Shown: positions 24,939 to 33,843, counted from the stretch's first letter. The stretch: 64,000 bases of DNA from JBHIKY01 sp042139015 (GCF_042139015.1 NZ_JBHIKY010000012.1:57561-121560); one strand, 5' to 3'. Numbers and translations: made by a program. The notes: a model not told the origin generated them from the sequence alone.

Positions 24939-25151
24939 CTACTGACCCATAACAATAAATGCAATAACGACCGCGATGATCGGAAGGGCCTCAACTAGTG
25001 CGATACCGATAAACATAAGTGTCTGTAATGTAGATTTAAGTTCCGGCTGACGGGCAACCCCTTCAAGTGTCCCTTTTACGATCAATGCGTTACCAATACC
25101 TGCTCCTACTGCAGCAAGTCCTGCTGCGATTGCGGCTGCTAATACTCCCAT
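24939..25151 (-). CDS. atpE: ATP synthase subunit c
   Basis: The 70-residue hairpin forms the rotor ring. Helix 1 reads GAGIGNA, so three of the four positions of the GxGxGxG motif remain Gly and only the last is Ala, unlike the AxAxAxA form of strict alkaliphiles. The ion-binding site in helix 2 is ALVEALP: carboxylate Glu54 and Pro57 are present, but the additional Pro51 of alkaliphile c subunits is absent. No Na+ ligand pattern (V-x-E-S/T) is present, so proton coupling is expected. Confidence 0.96.
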   Translation of the reverse strand: MGVLAAAIAAGLAAVGAGIGNALIVKGTLEGVARQPELKSTLQTLMFIGIALVEALPIIAVVIAFIVMGQ

Positions 25152-25223
25152 TTAAAAAATCCTCCCTTAATATAGTTAAATAGTGGACCGGCTTATTCTG
25201 CCTGCTTGTCCGATTATTAAATT

Positions 25224-25952
25224 CTAATGTTCGTCTGCTACTTTGTGTGCCAGGTAAACCATTGTCAGCATTAAGAAGATAAATGCCTGGATACCTGCAA
25301 TAAATAGTCCAAATGCCTGCCATGCTATCATCGGCAGCCCTGCTGCGAATGCCCCGAGCAGACTTGCTCCCCCGGCACTGGCCAGGAGGGTCAGCAGGAT
25401 TTCCTTCGCATAAAGGTTACCGAAAAGCCGCATTCCAAGCGTTAATGTGTTCGCAAATTCTTCTAAAATGTTAAGTGGAAATAAGAAAGGAACTGGTTCA
25501 AAGTAGGATTTTCCGTACTTTTTGAAACCTTTAATTTTAATCCCGTAATAGTGGGAAAGAACAATGACCATCACGGCGAATGTCATCGTAATGACTGGAT
25601 CTGCTGTCGGCGATTTCCACCATACTTCGTGTGTTTCGTGATTGATGATCATAAATGGAATTCCAAGCAGGTTAGATACTAATATTAATAGGAAAATTGT
25701 AATTCCCAGTCCAAAAAATCGTTCCCCTGTTTTCCAATCCATCGCACTGCTGATCGTATTTTTGATGAAATCAATAATCCATTCGAAGAAATTCTGCATG
25801 CCTGTCGGCTTCATGCGCAGGTTACGGGCGCTGAAGAATCCGATTAAAAATACGATAAAAGCTGCAACTGACAGCATAATGACGTTGGAGAGGTTCAGGT
25901 GGAAGCCTGTAATTCCAAATAGATCGTAGACTATCGGTGCCTCATGATCCAC
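25224..25952 (-). CDS. atpB: ATP synthase subunit a with alkaliphile-type residues
   Basis: Subunit a forms the half-channels for protons. The 242-residue protein carries the essential Arg175 in GMRLFGN. Eight residues later Lys183 stands in NLYAKEILL, where neutrophilic Bacillus have Gly, and Gly215 follows 32 residues after it. This spacing equals Lys180 and Gly212 of Bacillus pseudofirmus OF4, which are needed there for ATP synthesis at high pH. That correspondence comes from memory of the OF4 work and by counting, not by alignment. Confidence 0.95.
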   Translation of the reverse strand: MDHEAPIVYDLFGITGFHLNLSNVIMLSVAAFIVFLIGFFSARNLRMKPTGMQNFFEWIIDFIKNTISSAMDWKTGERFFGLGITIFLLILVSNLLGIPFMIINHETHEVWWKSPTADPVITMTFAVMVIVLSHYYGIKIKGFKKYGKSYFEPVPFLFPLNILEEFANTLTLGMRLFGNLYAKEILLTLLASAGGASLLGAFAAGLPMIAWQAFGLFIAGIQAFIFLMLTMVYLAHKVADEH

Positions 25953-25978
25953 GAGTTATTCACCCCTTTTCTTATAAT

Positions 25979-26356
25979 CTAATTTGGTCTGTTTCCTTTT
26001 CCCGACCAGAGGGAGTAGAAAAAAATGATGGCATACGGAGTCATGAGTCCGGCTACAAGTCCGATAATATGAAAATAATCGGGAAACCGAATGAGAAGGA
26101 TGGCAGCGAGTGCCCCTGCTGCAAGTCGGGAGACCATTCCAAAGGAGAAGGTCCGTTTATTTTCCTCAGCCGCCGCTCCGACATTTCTTACGTCCCGGTA
26201 CATGCTCCATACATTATAAAGTCCGATGATGCAGCCTGTTCCCAGACTTAAGAATACTTCTGGATAAGGCAGGAATCCCCATCCTAAAACATACAGCGCC
26301 AATACATACATGGTCAGCTGAACAAAACGCATGATGCTGCCTGCAAATACGTTCAT
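25979..26356 (-). CDS. atpI: ATP synthase protein I
   Basis: AtpI is a small membrane protein with four predicted helices (125 residues) that helps c-ring assembly and, in an alkaliphilic Bacillus, has been linked to magnesium/calcium uptake together with AtpZ. It overlaps the atpZ stop by 4 bp. The sequence (GCIIGLYNVWSMYRDVRNVG loop) fits the family. Confidence 0.85.
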   Translation of the reverse strand: MNVFAGSIMRFVQLTMYVLALYVLGWGFLPYPEVFLSLGTGCIIGLYNVWSMYRDVRNVGAAAEENKRTFSFGMVSRLAAGALAAILLIRFPDYFHIIGLVAGLMTPYAIIFFYSLWSGKGNRPN

Positions 26357-26583
26357 TCATGATCGTCTCCTATTTTTTCCATCAGACGGACTAGTCCGTA
26401 CACTCCGGCCGCAAGTCCAAGAAGAACACCGACAATCAAAAATAATGGCTCAGTACCAGCGTAACCGTCGATCCACCTTCCGGCAAAAATACCTACGAGC
26501 AGCGGTCCTACGAGATAGGAGAGCACCATCGAAGTGAGCGCCATTGAACGAAACGCTTTAGGCGGTTGTTTCTTATCAGTCAT
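26353..26583 (-). CDS. atpZ: AtpZ/AtpI family protein
   Basis: A 76-residue protein with two helices; the pattern LVGPLLVGIFAGRWIDGYAGTEPLF is typical of AtpZ. The start ATG at 26583 follows GGAGG by 5 bp; an ATG at 26595 overlaps the ribosome site. It is the first gene of the atp operon and about 190 bp downstream of a good sigma-A promoter. Confidence 0.85.
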   Translation of the reverse strand: MTDKKQPPKAFRSMALTSMVLSYLVGPLLVGIFAGRWIDGYAGTEPLFLIVGVLLGLAAGVYGLVRLMEKIGDDHE

Positions 26584-26774
26584 GTCCGCCTCCATTTTGG
26601 CATGTAGTCTGGCAGTATAATCAGAAAGGGTTTATAAAAGCTGTGGCACAAATTGAAAAAATACTGCGAAGATAAGCTTGTGAAGTAGTTTGATCCACCG
26701 CGGAAAGGTGTTCTCAGTAGCTCTCTGAGCAAAAACCTCATATTAATATGTAAACCCTGTCATATACCTTTCTA

Positions 26775-26803
26775 ATCGTACAATAGGGTCCACTGTATGT
26801 CAA
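26775..26803 (-). promoter_or_regulatory. Sigma-A promoter of the atp operon
   Basis: On the minus strand TTGACA (26798-26803, perfect -35), a 17-bp spacer and TACGAT (26775-26780). Confidence 0.7.
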
Positions 26804-26925
26804 TGAGATAGACTATAAAAATTCCTTGATGCGTAGGGATTTTTGACGTTTTTTTGAAATGTGGACATTACGTGACACTTTTATCATGAGAGGATGTTCT
26901 TGTTTTTTTTCACAGGAAGGAATTC

Positions 26926-26958
26926 AGCCGCCGAAAACATATGTTCCGGCGGCTTTTA
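26926..26958. terminator. Hairpin downstream of the subtilase gene
   Basis: AGCCGCCGAAAACATATGTTCCGGCGGCT is a strong dyad (8-bp GC-rich arms). The T run is on the plus side (CTTTTATC), so as a terminator for the minus-strand subtilase it is imperfect. Confidence 0.45.
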
Positions 26959-26963
26959 TCACA

Positions 26964-29249
26964 TTATCTTTTTTCTCCAAGGGACGGCGCGATTACTGCT
27001 TCATCGAGATTGATAAAGGTTTCGATCGTTTCTTCTTTATCTCCGGATTTCACATAAATAACGGCCCTGTATTTTCCTTCTTTTATAGGGGAGCCCTTCA
27101 GCGAAATTTTACTTTCCACCAGCCCCGCCTCGAGGTTCTTCTGCGTATCCAGAATCCCTTCAAACTGATACGTATCAGGATTGTAAAGCGCGATTTCGAA
27201 CTCTTCTGCGCCTCCTGGAATGTACGCTTCGTATAGAAATTCATCGGGTTTTCCGGACGGATGCAGCTCAAAGGCGCCGATCCGTGGGTAATCCGGCTCA
27301 TTGATAAATAACAGGTATGGTATTTTGATCGTCTCGTTCCCGCCTTTTACGACCAGGAGTCCGTCGAGCTGTCCAAATTCCACCGCTCCCGGCTGAATTT
27401 GGAGACTGGCACGGACAGTCCTGGCTTCGCCGGGCGGAACCTTTATGCTTTCCGGAAACTTCCATTCCATCCCGATCGTTTCCCCATTCGCTGCTTCAAG
27501 CTGATACGTTTTTTCTTCATCAGAATGGTTTTCAATGACAAGCTTCTTGGTGTGGACGTCTCTGTCATCCCCCTCGCCCCATACCCCGAAGGACAGCGCA
27601 CCGGGAGCAACTAAGGTGTCGGTACGGAGTGCCTTTTGCATATTGACGCGCCCCGCCCCCTGCACGAATGGCGGGTAGGCATTGCCGTTGGGATCGGTTA
27701 AGGAAACGGCTGTGTTCATAATCGCCGCTTTCACCTGTTCTGGCTTCCAGTTCGGATGGGCCTGCTTGATTAATGCAGCGGCGCCAGCAACGTGGGGAGC
27801 TGCCATGCTTGTGCCGTTCAATGCAAGGTACCCGTGCGGAACAGTACTGTCAATCTCTACACCGGGTGCGACGACATCCGGTTTTATGTCCCAGGAGGAG
27901 GTCACCGGGCCGCGAGAGCTGAAAAAGGCCATATGGTCCGTTTCTTCTTTTAAGACTGTCTTTAACACAGCCGGCGCATCATCGGATTCGTGCTTATTAA
28001 TCGCTTCAAGGAGCTTTTCTCCATCTTCGCGGTCAATGGTGACAGCAGGAATCGGCTGTCTTTCCTCTGTTCCTGCCATAAACGTACCGGATACGTTGTT
28101 ATATATGATAATCGCTGCTGCTCCTGCCTTGCGGGCATTGACGATCTTTTGAGCAAGCGGAATTCCTCCTCGTTCCACGAGTACTGCTTTGTTACGTGCA
28201 TTTTTTAAGTCTTTTTCCATCCCCAGGCCTCCATGGACCAGAGGCAGATCACGTCGAAACGTCCACGGCATCGTTCCCTGAAACGGCTGGAGCGGGATTG
28301 CGAGCTCTTCTTCTCCTAAGAGAGAAAGCACGGGCATCTTTAACGGCGGGATGGATGCTCCGACGGAAATCGCACTTTTCGAGGTTCCCGGCGACCCGAC
28401 ACTCCACATCGACGGGCCGCTGTTGCCGCTTGAGGTAACTGCAATAATGCCTTTCTCTGCCGCTCGGTCGAGCGCTTCACTCGTCGGCCAGTCCGGTCCG
28501 TTTACCGGGCTGCCAAGTGACAAATTCAAGACATCGACCTCATCTTCCATTGCCTTTTCAATCGCAGCCAGAATCTGCTCTGTCGAGCCCTGCCCGACTG
28601 GTCCGAGCGCTCGATACATATAAATCTCCGCTTCCGGAGCTACGCCTCTTACATTTCCGTTTGCTGCGATTATGCCAGCGACATGCGTGCCGTGCATCGT
28701 ATCTTTTCCATTTTTATCCTTGCCTTCCATTGGATCATCATCACGGTCGACAAAATCATAGCCGCCCTTAAAATTATCTGCGAGATCCGGGTGATTATAA
28801 TCAATGCCTGTATCAATAATCCCCACCTTTATTCCTTCGCCGGTCAGCTGGACGCCATTCTCATCGAGCTGGCCGCGGATCGATTCGGCACCGATAAATG
28901 GGACACTTTCATTTAAGGCGGGTGGATAGGAAACCGCTGCATCGGCGCGGCTGATTCCATCAATCCTGCGAATTTCTTCAATCTGGCTGCTTGTGGCTTC
29001 CACCGCAAGGCCGTGAAAAGCCTCGCTGTACCTCTCCGTAACCAGCGCCTGCGGAACCTGGTCGGCAATGCGTTTCTCGGCTTCAGCAATCGTTGTCCCG
29101 CTTTCGAGCGCCAGAATAACCGTTTCCGCTGGCTCGCTTTGGCCGGCTGCCGCTGCAGTATCCGGGACAAACGTGGTACCCATGAAAATAAAACAAAAAA
29201 TAAATAGTATTATCGCTTTTATTGCAGATCTGTCAGCCACTTTATACAT
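26964..29249 (-). CDS. Secreted subtilisin-like serine protease with PA domain (Vpr-like)
   Basis: The 761-residue protein has a signal peptide (hydrophobic core ~11-28, cleavage after the Ala-rich region near 35), an I9-type propeptide (~42-110), and an S8 protease domain with Asp146 (IIDTGID), His186 (HGTHVAG) and Ser481 (GTSMAAPHV). A protease-associated domain is inserted at ~330-425, and the C-terminal ~230 residues form beta-rich fibronectin-like domains. This layout is that of minor extracellular protease Vpr. B. subtilis has no protease gene between upp and the atp operon, so it is an insertion here. Substrates are extracellular proteins. Confidence 0.93.
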   Translation of the reverse strand: MYKVADRSAIKAIILFIFCFIFMGTTFVPDTAAAAGQSEPAETVILALESGTTIAEAEKRIADQVPQALVTERYSEAFHGLAVEATSSQIEEIRRIDGISRADAAVSYPPALNESVPFIGAESIRGQLDENGVQLTGEGIKVGIIDTGIDYNHPDLADNFKGGYDFVDRDDDPMEGKDKNGKDTMHGTHVAGIIAANGNVRGVAPEAEIYMYRALGPVGQGSTEQILAAIEKAMEDEVDVLNLSLGSPVNGPDWPTSEALDRAAEKGIIAVTSSGNSGPSMWSVGSPGTSKSAISVGASIPPLKMPVLSLLGEEELAIPLQPFQGTMPWTFRRDLPLVHGGLGMEKDLKNARNKAVLVERGGIPLAQKIVNARKAGAAAIIIYNNVSGTFMAGTEERQPIPAVTIDREDGEKLLEAINKHESDDAPAVLKTVLKEETDHMAFFSSRGPVTSSWDIKPDVVAPGVEIDSTVPHGYLALNGTSMAAPHVAGAAALIKQAHPNWKPEQVKAAIMNTAVSLTDPNGNAYPPFVQGAGRVNMQKALRTDTLVAPGALSFGVWGEGDDRDVHTKKLVIENHSDEEKTYQLEAANGETIGMEWKFPESIKVPPGEARTVRASLQIQPGAVEFGQLDGLLVVKGGNETIKIPYLLFINEPDYPRIGAFELHPSGKPDEFLYEAYIPGGAEEFEIALYNPDTYQFEGILDTQKNLEAGLVESKISLKGSPIKEGKYRAVIYVKSGDKEETIETFINLDEAVIAPSLGEKR

Positions 29250-29429
29250 CCTCCTGTCCCGGCACGAACTTATTCTTCTGTCCTTTAGGGTGGCAGGAGA
29301 ATGAAAAAATATGCAGTCTTTGTGTCAACAAACTGAAAATGGATCGATACATGACGGCTGCACGCCGGGTGGTGCTCGATATAAAGCATGAAAATTTGGC
29401 GATGTAAAGTATTTGGGACCAGAAAGGGT

Positions 29430-29469
29430 AAAAAAACCCAGTGTAATCTAAATGATCACAATGGGTTTT
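29430..29469 (-). terminator. Intrinsic terminator of upp
   Basis: AACCCATTGTGATC...GATTACACTGGGTT stem followed by a T run on the minus strand, 10 bp after the upp stop. Confidence 0.9.
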
Positions 29470-29477
29470 GTCTCTCG

Positions 29478-30107
29478 TTATTTTGTGCCGAAAAGTCGGT
29501 CGCCGGCATCGCCGAGGCCCGGGACAATGTAGCCTTTTTCATTGAGTTTTTCATCCATGGCCGCTAAATAAAGGTCCACGTCAGGATGTGCTTCCTGCAC
29601 TACCTCTACTCCCTCCGGAGCGGCGATTAAACACATCAGCTTAATGTTCGTGGCACCGCGGATTTTCAAGCTGTTGATCGCATCAACCGCTGAACCTCCT
29701 GTCGCAAGCATCGGGTCCACCACTATAAACTCGCGCTCTTCCACATCACTTGGAAGCTTAACGTAATATTCCACCGGCTTTAATGTTTCCGGATCACGGT
29801 ATAAACCGACGTGACCTACTTTTGCAGCGGGAATCAGCTTAAGGATGCCGTCTGCCATGCCAAGCCCGGCGCGGAGAATCGGAACAATGCCAAGTTTTTT
29901 GCCGGCAAGCGTATTCGATTTGGCCGGCCCGACCGGAGTTTCAACGGTAACCTCCTGCAGCTGAAGGTTGCGCGTGATTTCAAAAGCCATCAGCGTAGAT
30001 ACTTCATCAACAAGCTCACGAAACTCCTTTGTCCCAGTGGAAACGTCGCGGATAAATGTAAGCTTATGCTGAATCAGCGGATGATCTAAAACGTGTATTT
30101 TCCCCAT
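29478..30107 (-). CDS. upp: Uracil phosphoribosyltransferase
   Basis: Upp makes UMP from uracil and PRPP (pyrimidine salvage). The 209-residue protein starts MGKIHVLDHPLIQHKLTFIR and contains the PRPP-binding motif VVDPMLATGGSA and the uracil-binding end YIVPGLGDAGDRLFGT. I use ATG 30107, preceded by AAGGAGAAG; an upstream in-frame extension to 30242 has no family match. Position between the atp operon and glyA is that of B. subtilis. Confidence 0.96.
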   Translation of the reverse strand: MGKIHVLDHPLIQHKLTFIRDVSTGTKEFRELVDEVSTLMAFEITRNLQLQEVTVETPVGPAKSNTLAGKKLGIVPILRAGLGMADGILKLIPAAKVGHVGLYRDPETLKPVEYYVKLPSDVEEREFIVVDPMLATGGSAVDAINSLKIRGATNIKLMCLIAAPEGVEVVQEAHPDVDLYLAAMDEKLNEKGYIVPGLGDAGDRLFGTK

Positions 30108-30336
30108 GAATGAATCTTCTCCTTTTATCCGGCAAGACTGCCGGGAAGTTATGTTTGTGAAAACACCAGCGCTGAAGCTGCCGGGCGGTGTGTGAGGCAT
30201 TTTGCTGCTTTCTCTACCGTTTTGTCGAACGAACAGGCTCATTCTTTTGAAATTCTACAGAAAAACGAATTTCCCTTCAAGTCTCTGTAAAAAGAGAAAT
30301 GATTTCGACAATTTAAGATAGGAGCTGCCGATGGAT

Positions 30337-30608
30337 TTTCCACGCATCAGCAAGTCATTTCCCTTGAACTTACCTAGTTTCCCCGCAGCCATAGTCTTTT
30401 CCACCGCACTGATCCGATTTCCTCCACCGCTCGGCGTTTTCCCCTTTTCAGCTTGCTTTTCTCGGATACGGACTTCTTTTCACGCTTCGCTTACACCGTT
30501 TCCACCGCTCCCGATGGTCTTTCCCCGGATCAGCAAGTGATTTCCCTCGCTCTTGTGCGATTTCCACGCTGCCATACCCTTTTCCACCGCAGCGCCACAC
30601 CAGAACCA
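30337..30608. repeat. TTTCC-phased array D
   Basis: About 13 units at 20-21 bp spacing. Examples are TTTCCACCGCACTGATCCGA, TTTCCCCTTTTCAGCTTGCT, TTTCACGCTTCGCTTACACC and TTTCCCCGGATCAGCAAGTG. Read on the plus strand the order is the same cyclic nine-unit order as the reverse complement of array E. It directly abuts the glyA terminator and ends upstream of upp. Confidence 0.9.
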
Positions 30609-30610
30609 TG

Positions 30611-30639
30611 AAAAAACCTGCCAAGGAATCCTTGGCAGG
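30611..30639 (-). terminator. Intrinsic terminator of glyA
   Basis: Perfect stem CCTGCCAAGGA/TCCTTGGCAGG followed by six T on the minus strand. Confidence 0.92.
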
Positions 30640-30650
30640 CAGTACTTCTA

Positions 30651-31892
30651 TTAAAGGTACGTGTACATCGGGAATTTGCTGGTGAGAGCATCGACGCGCT
30701 CCGCCGCTTCCTTACATTTCGTTTCGTCGTCGTGGTTTTTGAGGGTCAGAGCCATGATGGCGCCTACCTCGTCCATTTCTTCGAGACCGAAGCCGCGCGA
30801 GGTGACAGCGGCAGTTCCGATACGGATACCACTGGTGACAAATGGACTTTCCGGGTCAAAAGGAATGGCGTTTTTATTTGTCGTCAAGCCGACTTCATCG
30901 AGCGCTTTCTCGGCAATTTTTCCGGTAATACCAAGGCTTTGCAGATCAAGCAGAAGCAGATGGTTGTCGGTGCCGCCGGAAATGAGGTCGATGCCTTCGC
31001 TGTTCAGCTTTTCGCCGAGGCGTTTAGCATTATCAATAATGTTTTGGGAATACGTTTTGAAGTCATCCTGCAGCACTTCTCCGAAAGAGACGGCTTTTGC
31101 TGCAATCACGTGCATAAGCGGTCCGCCCTGCAGGCCGGGAAATACTGATTTGTCGATCTTTTTTCCGAACTGCTCTTCACAAAGCACCATTCCGCCGCGC
31201 GGTCCGCGCAGTGTTTTATGCGTGGTTGTTGTAACAAAATGAGCGTGTGGAACCGGGTTTTGATGAAGACCTGCGGCAATAAGGCCTGCGATATGAGCCA
31301 TGTCGACCATCAGGTAAGCGCCGACTTCATCAGCGATTTCACGGAATTTCTTAAAGTCTATTTCTCGTGGATAAGCGCTTGCGCCGGCGACAATCATTTT
31401 TGGCTGGTGTTCTTTGGCAGCCTTGCGTACTTCTTCATAATCAATCGTTTGATTGTCTTTTGTCACTCCATATTCCACAAAGTTATACTGCACCCCGCTG
31501 AAGTTGACCGGGCTGCCGTGCGTCAGATGCCCGCCGTGTGAAAGGTTCATGCCGAGTACCGTGTCGCCATGCTCAAGTGCGGTAAAATAGACGGCCATAT
31601 TAGCCTGGGCTCCGGAGTGCGGCTGAACGTTTACATGCTCGGCACCAAAGATTTTCTTCGCACGGTCGCGGGCGAGATCCTCCGCAATATCAACATATTC
31701 ACAGCCGCCGTAATACCGGCGTCCTGGATATCCTTCTGCGTATTTGTTTGTCAGCACACTGCCCTGGGCTTCCATGACAGCCTGGCTGACAAAGTTTTCC
31801 GATGCGATTAATTCAATTTTGTCGCGCTGGCGTCCGAGTTCCTTTTGGAGGGCTTCAAATACTTCTGGATCCTGCTTTCTAATTGTTTCCAT
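30651..31892 (-). CDS. glyA: Serine hydroxymethyltransferase
   Basis: GlyA converts serine and tetrahydrofolate to glycine and methylene-tetrahydrofolate, feeding one-carbon metabolism. The 413-residue protein contains the PLP-lysine motif TTTTHKTLRGPRGG, the N-terminal IELIASENFVS and the YAEGYPGRRYYGGCE segment. A TTACAA-N6-TTGTAA inverted repeat lies about 75 bp upstream (see findings). Neighbours are as in B. subtilis. Confidence 0.97.
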   Translation of the reverse strand: METIRKQDPEVFEALQKELGRQRDKIELIASENFVSQAVMEAQGSVLTNKYAEGYPGRRYYGGCEYVDIAEDLARDRAKKIFGAEHVNVQPHSGAQANMAVYFTALEHGDTVLGMNLSHGGHLTHGSPVNFSGVQYNFVEYGVTKDNQTIDYEEVRKAAKEHQPKMIVAGASAYPREIDFKKFREIADEVGAYLMVDMAHIAGLIAAGLHQNPVPHAHFVTTTTHKTLRGPRGGMVLCEEQFGKKIDKSVFPGLQGGPLMHVIAAKAVSFGEVLQDDFKTYSQNIIDNAKRLGEKLNSEGIDLISGGTDNHLLLLDLQSLGITGKIAEKALDEVGLTTNKNAIPFDPESPFVTSGIRIGTAAVTSRGFGLEEMDEVGAIMALTLKNHDDETKCKEAAERVDALTSKFPMYTYL

Positions 31893-31962
31893 TAATCTGT
31901 TGTACCCCTTTCTCCCTTATAACTCTAATTGTTAATTGTTCGTTATTATTCTCTGATTTTCA

Positions 31963-31980
31963 TTACAAAAAACATTGTAA
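31963..31980. promoter_or_regulatory. Inverted repeat in the glyA upstream region
   Basis: TTACAA and TTGTAA arms separated by 6 bp; the minus strand contains a -10-like TACAAT. It could be an operator or simply a promoter element; no -35 at a proper distance was clear. Confidence 0.3.
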
Positions 31981-32038
31981 CATGATTAATCAGTTCAATT
32001 CCGTATTTTAATTGAAAAAAAATAAAAATTATTAAGTT

Positions 32039-32584
32039 TTAGGAGTAAGTCGCTCGTTCTCCGCCGATCAGTTTCGGCCGTGTTCTGGCCATTGTCACAT
32101 GTGCTTCTCCGATGGAGGTGACCTCACAGCGGACCGGTACCGCCACATGCTTTAGATGCATGCCAATAAACGTGTCACCGATATCAATACCGGCATCCGC
32201 CTGTACATGCTCCACGATGACCGGGTCCTCTAAATGATGATAAGCATGCGTCACCATCGCGCCTCCTGCTTTTCCATGAGGAATGACACTCACCTCTGCC
32301 AGCCCTTTTTTCTCGGCGGTTTTCCGGTCTATAACGAGAGCGCGGTTAATATGCTCACAGCCTTGAAAGGCAAGGCTGACGCCGGTTTCTTTTGAAAAGA
32401 CCTGCAGTTCCTCAAACAACGCGGCCGCTGCGTCTGCGGAGCCAGTCGTGCCGATTTTTTTTCCGACGACTTCACTCGTACTTGCTCCGACGACCAGCAG
32501 ATGGCGCTGGTCCAAGGGAGCCGCTTTTCGTAAAGCTTCCAGGCACGTTCGCAGCGAGGTCTGCCAGTTTTTTTGCTCTTGCAT
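32039..32584 (-). CDS. ywlG: TIGR01440 family protein YwlG
   Basis: A 181-residue conserved protein of Firmicutes found between glyA and rpiB, as here. It shows the family patterns LLVVGASTSEVVGKKIG and the C-terminal VTSIGEAHVTMARTRPKLIGG. No enzymatic activity is established that I know of. It lacks signal peptide and membrane helices, so it is cytoplasmic. Confidence 0.9.
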   Translation of the reverse strand: MQEQKNWQTSLRTCLEALRKAAPLDQRHLLVVGASTSEVVGKKIGTTGSADAAAALFEELQVFSKETGVSLAFQGCEHINRALVIDRKTAEKKGLAEVSVIPHGKAGGAMVTHAYHHLEDPVIVEHVQADAGIDIGDTFIGMHLKHVAVPVRCEVTSIGEAHVTMARTRPKLIGGERATYS

Positions 32585-32673
32585 GCAAACTCACCTCACA
32601 CCCTGATTTATTTTTAAAGAAAAACCGTTGCCTTCCGTCACGTTCAAAAGACGAGAGCCGGAGCTTTAATTTA

Positions 32674-32721
32674 TAAAAAGAAAGGGTCTGGCGGCTGGGA
32701 ATTTTCCAGCTCCAGTCCCCT
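32674..32721 (-). terminator. Intrinsic terminator of rpiB
   Basis: GGGACTGGAGCTGG...CCAGCCGCCAGACCC stem with TTTCTTTTT on the minus strand, just after the rpiB stop. Confidence 0.8.
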
Positions 32722-32725
32722 CTTA

Positions 32726-33184
32726 TCAGCTTTCAGCAGTTAATTCTTTTTCTTCAATGTCTGCGATTTTGCCAATTCTGTCTGCATGACGGCCGCCTTC
32801 AAAATCGGTATCGAGCCAGGCTTTGACGATTTCGCCCGCAAGTCCCGGGCCGACGACACGTTCACCCATCGCTAGTATATTGCTGTCGTTGTGTGCGCGG
32901 GTCGCTTTGGCGCTGAATACGTCGTGCACGAGCGCACAGCGGATTCCTTTTATTTTATTGGCCGTAATTGACATGCCGATTCCTGTGCCGCAGATGAGAA
33001 TTCCTCGATCCACTTCTCCAGATGTTACTTTCTCGGCTACCGGCAGTGCATAATCCGGGTAGTCGACGGACGTTTCACAGTCACAGCCTACATCTTCGTA
33101 GCTGACCTGAAGCTCATCGAGTACTTTGATTATCTCTTTTTTCAGGCTGTAGCCGCCATGATCAGAACCTATCGCCAGTTTCAT
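32726..33184 (-). CDS. rpiB: Ribose-5-phosphate isomerase B
   Basis: RpiB interconverts ribose-5-phosphate and ribulose-5-phosphate. The protein begins MKLAIGSDHGGYSLKKEI and contains GILICGTGIGMSITANKIKG with the catalytic Cys. I start at ATG 33184 because GGAGG lies 8 bp upstream; the ATG at 33190 is too close to it. B. subtilis ywlF is the counterpart. Confidence 0.93.
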   Translation of the reverse strand: MKLAIGSDHGGYSLKKEIIKVLDELQVSYEDVGCDCETSVDYPDYALPVAEKVTSGEVDRGILICGTGIGMSITANKIKGIRCALVHDVFSAKATRAHNDSNILAMGERVVGPGLAGEIVKAWLDTDFEGGRHADRIGKIADIEEKELTAES

Positions 33185-33226
33185 GATCATCGCCTCCTCT
33201 CTACTTTCTATGTTCTCATGTTCTCG

Positions 33227-33392
33227 TCAAGTTGTAAATTTATCTATCGTCGTCTTTAATTGTTCCGCCTGCTCCAATAATTCATGCGCAACCGCCGCAC
33301 TTTTTTTAATATTGGTCGCCTGAGATTCGAAAGAAGAGGTAACTTCAAGATCCAGCTGACGTTTCCTCAGCAATACTGTCTCTCATACATAC
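33227..33392 (-). pseudogene. Remnant of a methyl-accepting chemotaxis protein (C-terminal tail)
   Basis: Reading the minus strand, SIAEETSAGS is followed by a frameshift (about 2 bp missing at 33353-33356) and then EVTSSFESQATNIKKSAAV and the tail EQAEQLKTTIDKFTT to a TGA at 33227. This is the typical end of the signalling domain of Bacillus chemoreceptors. Everything upstream of about 55 codons is gone and the piece starts only ~12 bp after the ywlE stop. It is therefore a deletion relic with a frameshift, not a functional gene. Confidence 0.75.
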
Positions 33393-33405
33393 CGCCCCCT
33401 GGTCA

Positions 33406-33843
33406 TTATGCTTTTCTCACATTTTCCAATAGGACTTCTATTGCCCGTTCAATTTCTTCGGCTGTCGTTCTGTACATATCGATCGAGCCTCCGATCGGGT
33501 CCTGAATGTCTCCTGGAATGTCTGCAAATTCATTGATGGTAAATATTTTATCGGCAGCGGCGGGGTACTGTTGAACAGCCACATTGTGATGACTTTTTGT
33601 CATTGTCAGAACAAGATCTGCCCAGTCGATGAGCTCCTGTGTGAGGGGGCGGGAAAAATGATGAAGCGGAATGCTCCGTTCTTCCAGTACTTTCACAGTG
33701 TGGGCTGAGGCCTGCATACCGGGAGCTGCATGAATTCCGGCGGAACGGACCTCAAGCTCTCCAGCTGCTTTTTCCTTCAGCATAGCCTCTGCAAGCGGAC
33801 TTCGGCACGTGTTGCCTGTACACACAAACAATATATTTTTCAT
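33406..33843 (-). CDS. ywlE: Protein-arginine phosphatase YwlE
   Basis: YwlE removes phosphate from phosphoarginine residues placed by McsB, so it counteracts Clp-dependent marking of proteins. The 145-residue protein has the low-molecular-weight phosphatase P-loop CTGNTCRS (Cys8 to Arg14) with Thr12, the residue that gives arginine specificity, and the acid-loop Asp in DPIGGS. I start at ATG 33843 because AAAGGTGA lies 5 bp upstream. Confidence 0.92.
   Translation of the reverse strand: MKNILFVCTGNTCRSPLAEAMLKEKAAGELEVRSAGIHAAPGMQASAHTVKVLEERSIPLHHFSRPLTQELIDWADLVLTMTKSHHNVAVQQYPAAADKIFTINEFADIPGDIQDPIGGSIDMYRTTAEEIERAIEVLLENVRKA

Larger units (their letters stand above)
26584..26963. other. 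Intergenic region atpZ-subtilase
   Basis: The 380-bp gap holds the atp promoter, a ~190-nt leader for atpZ and, near the subtilase stop, the hairpin at 26926. No gene is credible in it. Confidence 0.5.
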
